This document shows, piece by piece, positions 1 to 10,381 of a DNA stretch of 64,000 bases; position 1 is the stretch's first letter; each line of letters starts with the position of its first letter. The position numbers were made by a program, and so were the translations under genes. Below the pieces are notes generated by a model. That model was not told the DNA's origin, made no database searches, and saw only the letters and a program-made list of their open reading frames with translations. Source of the stretch: Anthracocystis setariae (taxonomy: Eukaryota > Basidiomycota > Ustilaginomycetes > Ustilaginales > Ustilaginaceae); NCBI GenBank assembly GCA_928724745.1, contig CAKMXJ010000003.1:1302001-1366000 (forward strand). Direction: 5' to 3'.

Positions 1-3000
1 GAGGCGCACTTCCGTGGCTGGAAAGCATGTCAAATTATTGTACAGATAATATTTTTTTTTTAAAAAAAAAAAGTGAACAGACGAGGCAGAGGGGGCAAGA
101 AGGTCACAACATTGGCGGTCAGGCGGGAAACGTGCAAAAAAAAAATCATCAAAACACACCAGGTTGCAGACAGAAGCTGATGCGCGAGAGCGGGCTCGGG
201 AAGGAGCAGCCAGGTTTGAGGGCCAAATGGGCGGACAATCAGAGTACGATGTCGAATTCGCCGAGGCTAAACCTTGAACGTGGGGGAGGGGGAGAACGTC
301 AGGTTGTAGTCAAATCGCCCCTGATCGTACCGCATCGCCTCGGCTCGATTTCGCCTACCAGCCAGTCAAAACATTCGAAAGCACGGCGGTGACGCCGAAG
401 ACAGCGCGGAGTGGAAAAAAAAGGACGGAAAAGGAAACGATTTCGCCTTCGATGGCAGCAGAGGGGAGATGGGAATACAGAAAATCAAAATCAAAAACAT
501 CATGTTGCCAGACTTTTCAAAATTCGCGCGACGCATCCCTCAGTACTTTTGCTTTTCACACACTGGACAGTACAGGAGAGTACCGCTCCAGTGCAGTGAC
601 TCCAGTTTCATCTCGGTGATCCTCTCTAAAATTGGGTTGTCTCAACATTGCCACAGCCGGTGTGCCTGCCAACCATAGCTAAAATTGGATGGTTGTCTCG
701 TCTGTCCGTTTCAGTTTTTGCTTTTCAGTCGCCGTACGCAATCCTTGCGCCGCTCATCGGTCCGGACGAGCTCGACGCGCGATTCGCAAGGAAGACATTA
801 TTGTACGTTTAGCTTGTCAACCAGTTGTCAAGATCCAAAGCGGTGCAATCGCGCTATCATCATATCGTAGGCGTAGGCTCATGCGGCCAAGGTTATTTGC
901 TGCAGGGGAGAACCATTGTACAGCACAGTACGGTATTGTCTCACTCCTGCAAATTAATTACAAAAATGGCACCATGCGCTTTTGCATGCTGGTTGGAGGC
1001 GGTGTGATAGCGTTGAAACTTCTGCAAGCTATACTGTAGTAGCGTAGTGTATTTCGCCTGTGAGAGTGCGCTCGCAACTGCAAGCGAAGCCACACGCAGC
1101 TACATACAGCTACTGTACCGCGATTTGCTTCGGTACCGGTACGCTACCAACATGATCCTAATCCCCGTGCGACTGGTCCACCTTAGCCGACTCTAATGTA
1201 GCTCGATGACGACGTGCAAGCTGCCGCACAGCCTTGACTGGTGAACAGTACAGTGCAGTCCAGTATCAGGAAATTGAAAGCTCGGGGATCACACGTCGCA
1301 TCTCGATGAGCCCCGCAAGCCTTGGATGTGCTCCACTACACTACAGCCGACCCTCGGTTCATGACCTTCTAGAGTCAACCGTGGCGAGGAGCCAGACCGT
1401 CGGCCGATTCAAGCCTCTTACGCCGTGCGTTCTTCTAACCGCTCGCTAAACTCGCAATCAGCGCAACTGATCATCGTCGTACAGCCTCTGATGTCGCAAG
1501 TCCGTAAAGTCCAGACGTGCGATCGCACGAGTTTCCGAACCATCTCCCTTGGCACTCAGCGCTAGAAAACGACTCGGGCCGACCCTCATGAGCAAAACAG
1601 TACCTGCTGTGCACTCGCGATCTCCGGCGTCTTTATGGCAGGATGACTGTGTTTTGTGGCCTTGCTGCTTCTCCTCATTCATTTCTCGCCCCAGCTGATT
1701 AATAGCCCACAAGACCAAGTCCGACCCGATGAAACTCACAAACCTTCCTCATTTTTCTTATTGCCATTTGACCTTGCCCATCAGCGAAGAAGCTCTTCAG
1801 TTCTACAGTTCATTTATGCAGTTCATCTGCAAAGGGAAAAAACCACAAATTGAGAAGAAGGTTCCACGTGTAGCGCGGGCCATCGACCCAATACTGTAGC
1901 TGCTCAGCCCAACACCATTCACCGAGCGGGGTAATGCTGTCCCTGTCCAAAATTCCGCCTCTGAAACATCACACTGATAATGCAGCGCATAAGCAGAAGA
2001 AAAGTCCACCGAACGGAGGTTGCTCTTCCACATTTCAACAAGAACCTTCCGCATGACAGTAGGAGCTGCAGTGCACAATTGTAATGGATCTTCCGTCGGC
2101 CTTTTCCAATTTTCCATCAGCTTGCCCAGTACAGTAGTGTACAGAACAGTAGAGCCAAGACGTGTGGATTCATCTATCGCCTGACAGGTTGCCATAGACT
2201 CGGAAAGACGGTCGGATACCATCGAGTGCGGCGAATGTCCAGAATCATAATGTAAAATTGTACCGTGCATGGGCTCCTACTGTTGCATGCTGTTATCTGC
2301 TCAGCTTCCATGGTCAGAGCTGAATGGATTGCTGCGGCGAAATGGATGTTGTAGAATGCGTGCTGCCTCAAAGCAAAGGATAAGACCAAATCCAAGATCT
2401 TCGGAACAACATGATCTATCGTCCGTCTTGCCTTTTCGACTTGACAATCTTATGCATTCCAACGCCGCGGTTCTATATTTATATACCTGGTGTGTCAGCA
2501 GTCGAAGAGGAGTTGAACATTGCCGACACAGAAAACACGTTCCAATGCAATCTTATCGGTGAGGTGGACGGCGCAGGAGCAAGCTTCACTTTTGTGTCAT
2601 GGTAACGAAATTGAATTTGTTCATCAGCTTGGCAGGGTCAATACCTTCGGCGACTCCGGCGACTTCGGTCTAGCAGACCAAGAGCAGTCGAGAAAGAAAC
2701 AGAGGAAGATAGGAGAGGTGGCCCAATCTACAACACACTGAATCGAGAGAGTGCCGATTGGAACCTGTGCGGACAACGGCACATGTCATCGTGCTGAGCG
2801 AGGCTTCGCACGTGCAACCGCATTCGTTCATTTGAGCTAACCGAAATCCAGCCTTCTCCATCAAAGTTACTGTTATAAAGTACGATACAGTAGTCGACAT
2901 TGTTGGAGACCACTTCTGATCGGTCACGAACCGCTTCACCTCGCTATCAGTCAGGAACCGGCGATCGAAACCATTGAAACTCTCAAGGTAGCTTCTCATT

Positions 3001-3566
3001 TCGTGACGAGCGCATCGGTCAAGCAACTTCATTGCTCAGGGGCATCAATGACGCCTTGACGTCTGAAATCACGTTGATGGCTTGACCTCAATTCCTAATA
3101 CTGGGAGACAAGCGGCGATCTGATCCATGGCAGTCGGCGAACTCGTCGAGGGGATCCATGAAAACCCTGTGCGGCTGCTCATGCTTCTGCATTTCGCATC
3201 GAGAACGGATCGGATCAGGCTTGTCGTCGATCTACAGTGCAGTACAGTCTGACGTCTTGGCAGAAAGCCTCCAGACATGCAGACTTTGGCGATAAAGTGC
3301 ATCGGGTCGATGTTTACATCGATGGCGATCGCATGTTTCTCATTTAGGCTTTTTCGACGTGAAACTACGACTTGATAGCTCTGAAAAACAGAGTAAAACA
3401 AGGTACAACAGCATGGCTTGAAGCAAAGGGAAGTCGGCCGGGCGTTCAAGCCGTGCAAGGGCTGTGCAGTAGCAACTGAAGATGGATCAGAACCAGGATG
3501 CTGCACGACTTTGATGACCACGCCGCTCCATGCAGATAATGCATACCTGGCTAATGGAGTTGGTCC

Positions 3567-3583
3567 TACTGTACAGTACTGTA
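3567..3583. repeat. TACTGTACAGTACTGTA palindrome
   Basis: A 17-nt sequence containing an inverted repeat around TGTACA and a second TACTGTA copy, in the gene-poor left part of the window. Confidence 0.8.
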
Positions 3584-4080
3584 GACCGACAAAGCTACAG
3601 ATCGGAGCCATCAGGATCGACCTTTCTTTCAGCTTGGTGACCACCACCCTGAATTGTATCTAGAATCTATCTATTAAATATAACTTGGGCCTGGTGTTAC
3701 CCGCACTGCCTTCAACTGCAGAGACCATTGCGTTAGCGATCCAATAGCGATCCAAATTGGACCATTGCCCCTGAAATCATGCACCACGGTTTCAAGGCAT
3801 CATTGTCGAAGACCCATAGCCTGAGTAGAGCAGCCCCCTGATGCTGAAGTATCGCAACATCCGAAGCTGCACCAGAGAGGGGGTGCTTGCACTTTAGGTT
3901 TGCTGCAGAGATATGCACACATGATAGAGCACCAGTTTTCAGGGGCGCTGGCTTGTATCGCAACCATTTCGAAGTTCGGACGAGGCAATTCCCCTCAATT
4001 TCCAGCGCTCTGCGTCTCTGGTTGGCTGGCTGGCAGGCTGGAGTTAAACGCAAGGCGCTCGAAACCCTTTCCAAGCTAGC

Positions 4081-4118
4081 CGCACACACGCACACACGCA
4101 CGCACACACACACACACG
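4081..4118. repeat. CA-rich microsatellite
   Basis: This is a run of CACA/CGCA units in the upstream region of the Ras gene. It is a simple-sequence repeat and likely length-polymorphic. Confidence 0.9.
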
Positions 4119-4777
4119 CTTGCTTCACATGCAAGCTCGCCCAGGTCGCTTGGATTATTCGGATTTGGACCACACACCCTCACTGGCTGACTGGCTGCCT
4201 GGCTGCCTGGCTCGCTCGCTTGTGATTTGACCCTAAAAATTCAACACTCAATCAACTACGGCTTCGTCCGCCTGTGTCCAGTTCGGAGTCGCTTCCGACT
4301 TTATGGCGCTCCTCGCTCCTCCTCCCTATCTCGACCCCCACTTTGTACCTCTGCTCCCCATCTACCATCCGCACCCATCCCTCACTAACGCCTCTCACGT
4401 TCTAACCTCATCGATCCATCCACAGCTTTGACTCGCCATCCACTACCTTGTCAGGGAGCTTTCTCTTCATCTTGGCCCTCTAGACGATCAAAATCCTAGG
4501 ATCAAGTCTCGTCAAGCTCCGAAAGTAATCATCTAGACAGGCTTCCTTCTTTCCAACCACGAAGACTCGGCATATCCTTGGGCGGCATACAGGCTCTTCG
4601 ATCTGCTATCTTCCTGCGTACCGAACCGAAACCGCGCCTCCGGACTGTCCAACTTGTTTTTTTTTTTTGGGCTTACGCCAGCCCTAACCCTTCCAACTGG
4701 TGACCGCAAACTCCAGCTCAGCTTCTCGGATCCATCACTCGCCACATCTCCTGCGCTGATTCCGAACGTCTCTCATC

Positions 4778-5533
4778 ATGTCGAAAGCTCAGTTTCTGCG
4801 AGAATACAAGCTTGTCGTTGTCGGTGGAGGTGGTGTCGGAAAGTCGGCATTGACCATCCAATTCATCCAGTCGCACTTCGTGGACGAATACGACCCAACA
4901 ATCGAGGATTCGTACCGCAAGCAATGCGTCATTGACGAGGAGGTCGCTCTTCTCGACGTCTTAGATACGGCCGGACAGGAAGAGTACAGGTAAGTGCCCA
5001 ATTTAACTACGATGCATTGACCGTGCGGACCCAGCAGCCCGTCCCTCATGTACTAACAATTCATCTTGCTTTTCGACCCGACGATTGTTTCTGTCAGTGC
5101 CATGCGTGAGCAATACATGCGCACAGGCGAAGGATTCTTGCTGGTGTACAGCATCACATCTCGCAACTCTTTCGATGAGATTTCGACGTTCCACCAACAA
5201 ATCCTGCGTGTCAAGGACAAGGATTCTTTCCCCGTCATCGTCATCGGTAACAAGTGCGATCTGGAGTACGAGAGGCAAGTAGGGAGCCATGAGGGTAGAG
5301 AACTGGCAAAACACTTTGGATGCCGTTTCTTGGAGACATCAGCTAAGCAGAGGATCAATGTCGATGAGGCGTTCAGCAACTTGGTGAGGGAGATCAGGAA
5401 GTACAACAAGGAGCAGACCATGGGCAGGCCAGGTGCGACGGGAGCAGCTAGTGGTGCGGGTGGAATGGAGAGGTTCCAGACCGAGGAGGGCTCGCATAGT
5501 GGTGGGTGCTGCAAGGGTTGTGTGGTGCTCTGA
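4778..5533 (+). CDS. ras: Ras-family small GTPase (two exons)
   Basis: Exons 4778-4989 and 5098-5533 are joined across a 108-nt intron with a GTAAGT donor, a TACTAAC branch at 5051 and a CAG acceptor. They encode 215 residues. The P-loop GGGGVGKS is at residues 16-23, and the second glycine of GGGG aligns with G12 of human Ras. The effector loop YDPTIEDSY is at 38-46, and [11 protein letters not shown] is restored exactly by the splice. NKCD and ETSAK supply base recognition. The C-terminus CCKGCVVL is a CaaX box with adjacent cysteines, so prenylation plus palmitoylation and plasma-membrane location are expected. In smuts Ras acts upstream of cAMP and MAPK signalling for mating and filamentation (established knowledge). 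I cannot tell from sequence alone which smut paralogue this is. Confidence 0.97.
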
Positions 5534-6025
5534 TGCGCTTCGAGGCGTCGTGGTCCGGGAGGTCTTTCGGATCTCAAGAGTAGACTCGTGCTGTGTCGAG
5601 ACGCCATGTCGCTCGCTTGCTCGCTCCAACATATCGACATGGTGGCACAGGACGACGTGATCGATGGATCTGGATCGAGGACCTCAATTGGACGCTATGA
5701 GCCTTTCCAGCCTAGATGGGCGAGCTCGTTGGTGCCCCCTTGGCTACCTCGACGCATGTCTACTATCTGCTTCTTCAAAACTGGCCTACCTTCTGTAGTA
5801 GTCCACGATATCCCCTTTTGGTCTTGCACTTTGTCATTTTTGGAGCGATAATACTGAACAGCGTCTAGCACATTACCGATGCGATATATAACCGAACGTG
5901 GGCGCGTGACGAGATCCACTTCTAGGCAGTGAACCATGACCGGCTGATACGTTCGACGGTGCCACGGTGAAATGAGCTGTGGTCAGAAATACGTACAGCT
6001 CGCGAGCTGCCGAGCAGTCTGACAA

Positions 6026-6045
6026 GCATGGCATGGCATGGCATG
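6026..6045. repeat. Tandem GCATG pentamer (x4)
   Basis: Four perfect head-to-tail copies of GCATG lie in the intergenic region. The run consists of overlapping CATG palindromes. Confidence 0.85.
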
Positions 6046-6515
6046 AGTCGAATCGAATCACTCGGAAATGCGAAGAGAACTGGCGACAGGTAGGATGAGT
6101 CGTTGTGAATGCTGCTTGGGTAGCTTTCGTGTTACGGGTTCAAGAAGGCGCCACGTGATTTGAGGCTCAGGTTGAGGCAGAAGAGCGAAAGGTTTGGCAC
6201 GGCAGGCAGTGAAGTGTTTGTTTGGTCAAGCGCGAATGTGGACTTGAATTTCTGAGGCTTGACGCGTTAAGAAAAAATCAAACTGCAGTACAGCAGAGTG
6301 GTTGTTGTGTTGGACTTTTCGTGGTGCGGCCAACGTTGAAAACAACACATTTCGAGCTGCTGCGTCTCTCTGTGCGTGGAGAAAGGCACAATCACACATA
6401 TGCGGGTTGCGGATCAGAGATGTGCGCGCGCAGCTCTTAAACTCGCTCAGCGCCACCATCCTCATCTTTGCTTCTTACCATTATCAGCTTAGCCAGATCC
6501 CGTCGCATCACACAA

Positions 6516-6540
6516 GCTCGACTCGACTCGACTCGACTCT
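6516..6540. repeat. Tandem ACTCG pentamer
   Basis: About five copies of a CTCGA/ACTCG unit lie some 50-70 nt upstream of the Csm1-like start codon, so they are probably in its 5' leader. Confidence 0.8.
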
Positions 6541-6587
6541 GCGTGACTGCCAGCTGCAGCCAACTAAGAAACCCAATCTACAGCACC

Positions 6588-7898
6588 ATGCCCGCATCAC
6601 GAGCCTTTGGCCTCTCGTCCTCCTCGGCGCCCTCTTCTCGGCACGCGAATCGCGCACGCCCCACCTCGGACGACGAGGAACAGTACTCAGACGCTTCCGA
6701 ACCGTATCATGGCGCCAAGAAGTCTTCCGCTGCCTCCCGCACAAAACGCTCTGCAGAGCAAGACGACTACGACCAAATCCGCGCGGTGAAGAAGACGACC
6801 CCTTCGCACCGTACCAAGCATTCCTCGTCTCGTGGCCGGGATGAGGTGTCCTCCGATCACGAGTCAGGCGAGAGGCATGCATTCTCCGAGGAGCTGCTTC
6901 TCGAGCGCAAAGCATACGACGAATGGGTCGATAAAAAGTTTTCAAAACTCATCTCGAAACGCGAACAGATGCTCGAGGAGCGTGTTGACCGCTTCCGAAC
7001 CGAACGCGATGAACTCCAATCACAATACGATGAGTTGAGGCAGCTCCGGAACACGGTCCCCGAAGAGGCGCTGGAGGATTTCAAAAAGGTGGCCGAAGCG
7101 AGGTATCGCCACGACAAGGATCTGATCAACTCGTTGAAGCAGAAAGTAGAGGCGGCGGAGAAACGAGCCAAGGACGCTGAAGGAGGCGCGATCGGTGGCG
7201 ATCGAAGCATTAGTATTCTCAATGCGAGCGTTCGCGAGAGCGTTGCTCCTGAGGCCAAGGACGAGAGGCTGGAAGAACTTGAAAGGCAACACAAGAAGGA
7301 AATGGCCGAAGCGACGAGGATGCAAAAGAGACTCGAGGAGGATGTCAGGACATACAAGCTTCAACTCGAACAAGAGATCGCACAATCTAAAGCGCTCCTC
7401 GCAGCGGCTTCCGCCAACCCTACCACAGCCTCTTCTTCCAGCCACACCAAGACTGCCACCGAGACCGCTGCTAGCACTTCGCTAGCCGCCATGGAGGACG
7501 AGAAAGCGGTGCGAAAGCTGTACGAAGACCTGACGGGTCTCGTTGTGACCAGTGTCGAGCGAATTGACGTCAACTCGCCCTTGCGTCGCTTCAAAGCCAT
7601 CTTTGCACAGGAAGACTACTACTCGGTGCTCATGGATCTCGAAGAATCCAGCTCCAAGCTCTCGTCCTCGTCGGCATCTAGCGCAAAGATGCGCGACGAC
7701 ATCGTCTACGTCCCCAAACTCGACGAGGATAGAGATAGCGAGCTGTTGAATAGCAGCATGGTGCCGCAGGAATGGCTCGACGCTTTGAGATTCGATCGCG
7801 GAATGCTGTTCAAGTGGTACGAAAAAACTCGAAAGGCTCTCATGACCGACGACGCCAGGAAAAAGCTTCGTGCTCGCGAGGAGAGAAACCGTCACTAA
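6588..7898 (+). CDS. Monopolin/Csm1-Pcs1-like kinetochore protein
   Basis: A 436-residue protein without introns. The first ~85 residues are Ser/Arg-rich and disordered. Residues ~100-300 are charged and heptad-like, predicting a long coiled coil (KFSKLISKREQMLEERVDR, then many E/K/R/L repeats). The C-terminal ~110 residues have the globular Csm1/Pcs1 pattern: VRKLYEDLTGLVV near the start, then YYSVLMDLEES, IVYVPKLD, and a final PQEWLDALRFDRG-FKWYEKTRKAL helix. Csm1/Pcs1 dimers crosslink kinetochore components and rDNA-associated factors so that sister kinetochores behave as one unit (known for yeasts). The frame stays open 40 codons upstream, but the ATG at 6588 in a CAGCACCATG context is preferred because the upstream residues look like leader sequence. 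Confidence 0.85.
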   Translation: MPASRAFGLSSSSAPSSRHANRARPTSDDEEQYSDASEPYHGAKKSSAASRTKRSAEQDDYDQIRAVKKTTPSHRTKHSSSRGRDEVSSDHESGERHAFSEELLLERKAYDEWVDKKFSKLISKREQMLEERVDRFRTERDELQSQYDELRQLRNTVPEEALEDFKKVAEARYRHDKDLINSLKQKVEAAEKRAKDAEGGAIGGDRSISILNASVRESVAPEAKDERLEELERQHKKEMAEATRMQKRLEEDVRTYKLQLEQEIAQSKALLAAASANPTTASSSSHTKTATETAASTSLAAMEDEKAVRKLYEDLTGLVVTSVERIDVNSPLRRFKAIFAQEDYYSVLMDLEESSSKLSSSSASSAKMRDDIVYVPKLDEDRDSELLNSSMVPQEWLDALRFDRGMLFKWYEKTRKALMTDDARKKLRAREERNRH

Positions 7899-8001
7899 CC
7901 TCCCATTCCCACTGTAAATGTGTAAGAGCCACAAACCATGTCGCGCAATACGATATCATACCCCCGTTCTGTCAGATGACGACTAAAGTTACAAGCTGAA
8001 T

Positions 8002-9228
8002 CTAAACAGGACTGGGTCTAGTTTCCGGGTTGGTTGTTTTTGTGACTCTGAACACGTCACCTACGTTGACTACGCCGTGCTTCTCCCTGGTGACGCTGAG
8101 CATACCGAAGCAAGGTTTGCCTTTCTGTGCGGCCACAGGATCGACCTGTCTGAACTCCTGCAGAACTCTGTACGGTAGATGGTTGTCGCGGATGCCCGTG
8201 TCTGGGTCAATGTTGGGCACCATGCATCGTGCACATTTCGCGAGCATGTAAATCCCCGCGCGACCCAGCCCCTCAGCCTCGGCTCCAAACGGAGGCGGCG
8301 ACGGCGTCGAATCCACGTCAAACAGCTCGGCTGCTGTCCAGCCATCTTCCTCCCACGCCTTGAGCTTAGCCTTCGAGGCGTAGGCAGCGTTATCGACAAT
8401 GATGTTGGGTCGGAACCGAGTGATGGGCAGCGAAGAAAGTTCCTCCGGCGTCCAGTACTCGCGGTTTACCGACGGTGGCACTTTGAAGCTCTTGGCATCC
8501 TCACCATCTGCCTCGGAGTGAGAATGCGACGGGTAGACAGAGGCAGTCAGCGTTCGCTGGACGTCGCGAAGCGATTCGGCCGAAGCGACCAGACAGGGAT
8601 AAAAGTCCTGGTAGCGCAATACAGCGTCGTCCCACTCCACTTTTCCGTCGGGATCGGTGGGTCCACTCTCGCGTGGACTGGGACCTTTTCGAACGAGCCT
8701 GACTTGCTTTCCAAAGTACGCAGAGAGCTTTTCGTCCGCTTGCTTGCTCACAGCGTAGCCGTCCACGTGCGCTCCCCAGATGTAAATGCCCTGCACCACC
8801 TCATACCGCTTAATCTCATCCTCGCTAGGTTTCAAGGAGACCTCGACCGTACTCGCAGCTACCCCCGCCTCGGATTGTGGGATGTGGATCTCGAGCTTGT
8901 TGGCGTCATGGTTGATCTTGGGGTGGATGAGCACCATCTTTGGCAACTCTCGTGCGGTGTAGAACTTCTTGGTGGTCGAGTCGATGATGAGCCATGTTCG
9001 GTCATATTCAAGACCCTGATGATCGAAGCGGGCGGACTGGACCGATGTGCCTCGGCACGACTTGATGGGATGGATAAGGATCTCTTTCACCACAAGGTCC
9101 TTGGTGAGCGACTCGGCGTGAGCGTTGGAGGCGGCAGCAGCTGCGGCGTTGGAAGATAGAAGAGCATTGTGCAGCATGTTGCTGGTGGAAGACAGGAATG
9201 TCTTGCCTGCGTTTGCGATTGCGTCCAT
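8002..9228 (-). CDS. MOSC-domain protein, mARC-like molybdenum enzyme
   Basis: A 408-residue intronless protein. An N-terminal Ala-rich amphipathic stretch could be a mitochondrial or membrane-targeting segment. It is followed by a MOSC N-terminal beta-barrel domain (VKEILIHPIKSCRGTSVQSA, then GLEYDRTWLIID) and the MOSC domain proper. Typical features are RFRPNIIVDN, a CARCMVPNIDPDTG segment containing the cysteine expected to bind the molybdenum cofactor, and a closing GKPCFGMLSV...VNVGDVFRV. The mARC family reduces N-hydroxylated substrates with cytochrome b5 partners at the mitochondrial outer membrane (established knowledge). The Met at 9228 is preferred to the one at 9378, because the extra 50 residues are unlike the family. 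The gene is divergent from ALG13, with 277 nt between start codons. Confidence 0.9.
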   Translation of the reverse strand: MDAIANAGKTFLSSTSNMLHNALLSSNAAAAAASNAHAESLTKDLVVKEILIHPIKSCRGTSVQSARFDHQGLEYDRTWLIIDSTTKKFYTARELPKMVLIHPKINHDANKLEIHIPQSEAGVAASTVEVSLKPSEDEIKRYEVVQGIYIWGAHVDGYAVSKQADEKLSAYFGKQVRLVRKGPSPRESGPTDPDGKVEWDDAVLRYQDFYPCLVASAESLRDVQRTLTASVYPSHSHSEADGEDAKSFKVPPSVNREYWTPEELSSLPITRFRPNIIVDNAAYASKAKLKAWEEDGWTAAELFDVDSTPSPPPFGAEAEGLGRAGIYMLAKCARCMVPNIDPDTGIRDNHLPYRVLQEFRQVDPVAAQKGKPCFGMLSVTREKHGVVNVGDVFRVTKTTNPETRPSPV

Positions 9229-9505
9229 GTCGGAGAAGGGCGGTGAATTAGAAAAGGTGCAAGATGGAAGATGGAAGATGGAGGAGAGAAGAGAAGTGTC
9301 GTCGCTGGTGAGAGTGGAGGGAATTTCTTCGAGGTGATGCAAGCAGGGTGCAAATGGCGCATGGACCATTCGCGGCATTGCCGAAGCGCGCTTAATTCCG
9401 TCGCCCTTTTTTGGTCGCCCAATTAAAGCTTCCTTTTTCGCACATTTGATATCTCGTTCTCATCACTGTGCCTGCCATGCACTGCTGCCCCGATCCACCA
9501 GCATC

Positions 9506-10381
9506 ATGGTAGCAACGGGCAATGCGGCAATTTCATCACACTCTGGCGAAGACACCAAGCTCAGGGTGTTTGTTACAGTTGGCACCACTCGTTTCGATTC
9601 GCTCATCCGCGCCGTCCTCTCCAACGCGTTCCTGGATTCGGTCGCTAGGCTCTCTTCAGATGGAGCACAAGTAGTCGTGCAGTACGGCAACTCGTTCATC
9701 GCGGATATCCTCACTGGCTCGGCACTGGCTTCGGTAGATCAGGGCAGTGAGATGGTTCCCGAAGCAGGCATGCGCATCATCAACGGCCGAAGGGTGTACC
9801 ATACGGCAGCCAACATTCCCGGGCTTGACCCTGGCCAGACTGGCACCATCACCGGCCTTCGCCTTCGTACCACCAGCCAGACCTCATCCGATGCTACTTC
9901 TATAAACACTGATCCAAAACTAGCAGGTGCAAGCGTCTTTGACAGCATCATCAACGAAGCCAAAGCTACGGTTGGCTTGACTGGTAACATCTCCCAATCC
10001 TCCGCTTTGCAAGGTGCGGCGCTTGAAGCGGTGACACAGGCGGGTGTCGAGTTGAAACTCTTCCAATTTGCATCTGATCTCAAGTCCTACATCCGCTCAG
10101 CCGATGTTGTCATCAGCCATGCTGGCTCCGGTACGATTCTCGATACTTTGCGCATGCAGCCAAAGCCACCTAGGTTGCTGGTGGTGCCGAACACATCCTT
10201 GATGGACAACCACCAGGTCGAGCTTGCTGATGCTTTGGGAGCAGGCAACTACCTTGTCGTCGGGTCGGAAGCAACCTTGGCGGAAGATGTGGCTCGAGCA
10301 TGCACAACGGCTTGCGTTGCATTTCCCGATTTCGATCCGACCCGATTTACCGCGATTGTAGATGAAGTGATGGCAATGTAG
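9506..10381 (+). CDS. ALG13: ALG13-like UDP-GlcNAc transferase catalytic subunit
   Basis: A 291-residue protein in one exon. FVTVGTTRFDSLI near residue 22 starts the Rossmann fold of the glycosyltransferase-28 C-terminal domain. SADVVISHAGSGTILDTLR, then LLVVPNTSLMDNHQVELADAL, form the UDP-sugar-binding half. Alg13 pairs with membrane-bound Alg14 on the cytosolic face of the ER and adds the second GlcNAc to dolichol-PP-GlcNAc in N-glycan assembly. The protein is longer than yeast Alg13 (about 200 residues) because some 90-100 Ser/Thr/Gly-rich residues lie between the two conserved halves (roughly 80-180). The ATG at 9506 is preferred over an in-frame upstream one at 9446, which adds a Cys/His-rich tail unlike the family. 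Alg14 is not in this window. Confidence 0.92.
   Translation: MVATGNAAISSHSGEDTKLRVFVTVGTTRFDSLIRAVLSNAFLDSVARLSSDGAQVVVQYGNSFIADILTGSALASVDQGSEMVPEAGMRIINGRRVYHTAANIPGLDPGQTGTITGLRLRTTSQTSSDATSINTDPKLAGASVFDSIINEAKATVGLTGNISQSSALQGAALEAVTQAGVELKLFQFASDLKSYIRSADVVISHAGSGTILDTLRMQPKPPRLLVVPNTSLMDNHQVELADALGAGNYLVVGSEATLAEDVARACTTACVAFPDFDPTRFTAIVDEVMAM

Larger units (their letters stand above)
1..4777. other. Gene-poor stretch, no recognisable gene
   Basis: No open frame here shows a recognisable domain, and I see no plausible intron chain linking frames. The longest frames are minus-strand ones at 3069-3647 (192 codons) and 1803-2270 (155 codons); both lack family features and have irregular composition. 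The stretch holds several short TACAGTA/TACTGTA clusters (around 1245, 2127, 3232 and 3567), a CA-rich microsatellite at 4081-4118, and a pyrimidine-rich segment from about 4260 to 4740 that is probably the promoter and 5' leader of the downstream Ras gene. A lineage-specific or non-coding transcript cannot be excluded. Confidence 0.6.
5534..6587. other. Intergenic region between Ras and Csm1-like genes
   Basis: No gene is supported. The stretch holds the Ras 3' region, four tandem GCATG units at 6026-6045, and a tandem ACTCG pentamer at 6516-6540 shortly before the next start codon. Confidence 0.7.

Noticed and set aside
1803..2270. Minus-strand frame of 155 codons
   Set aside because: No recognisable family, no splice support, and it includes the intergenic palindrome motif.
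3069..3647. Minus-strand frame of 192 codons in the gene-poor region
   Set aside because: No domain, mixed low-complexity and Cys-rich composition, and an intergenic palindrome lies inside it.
6468..6587. 40-codon N-terminal extension of the Csm1-like protein
   Set aside because: It contains the tandem pentamer repeat and no targeting or domain features; the downstream ATG has the better context.
8179..9159. Plus-strand open frame of 326 codons opposite the MOSC gene
   Set aside because: It lies entirely within the MOSC coding sequence and its translation has no family features.
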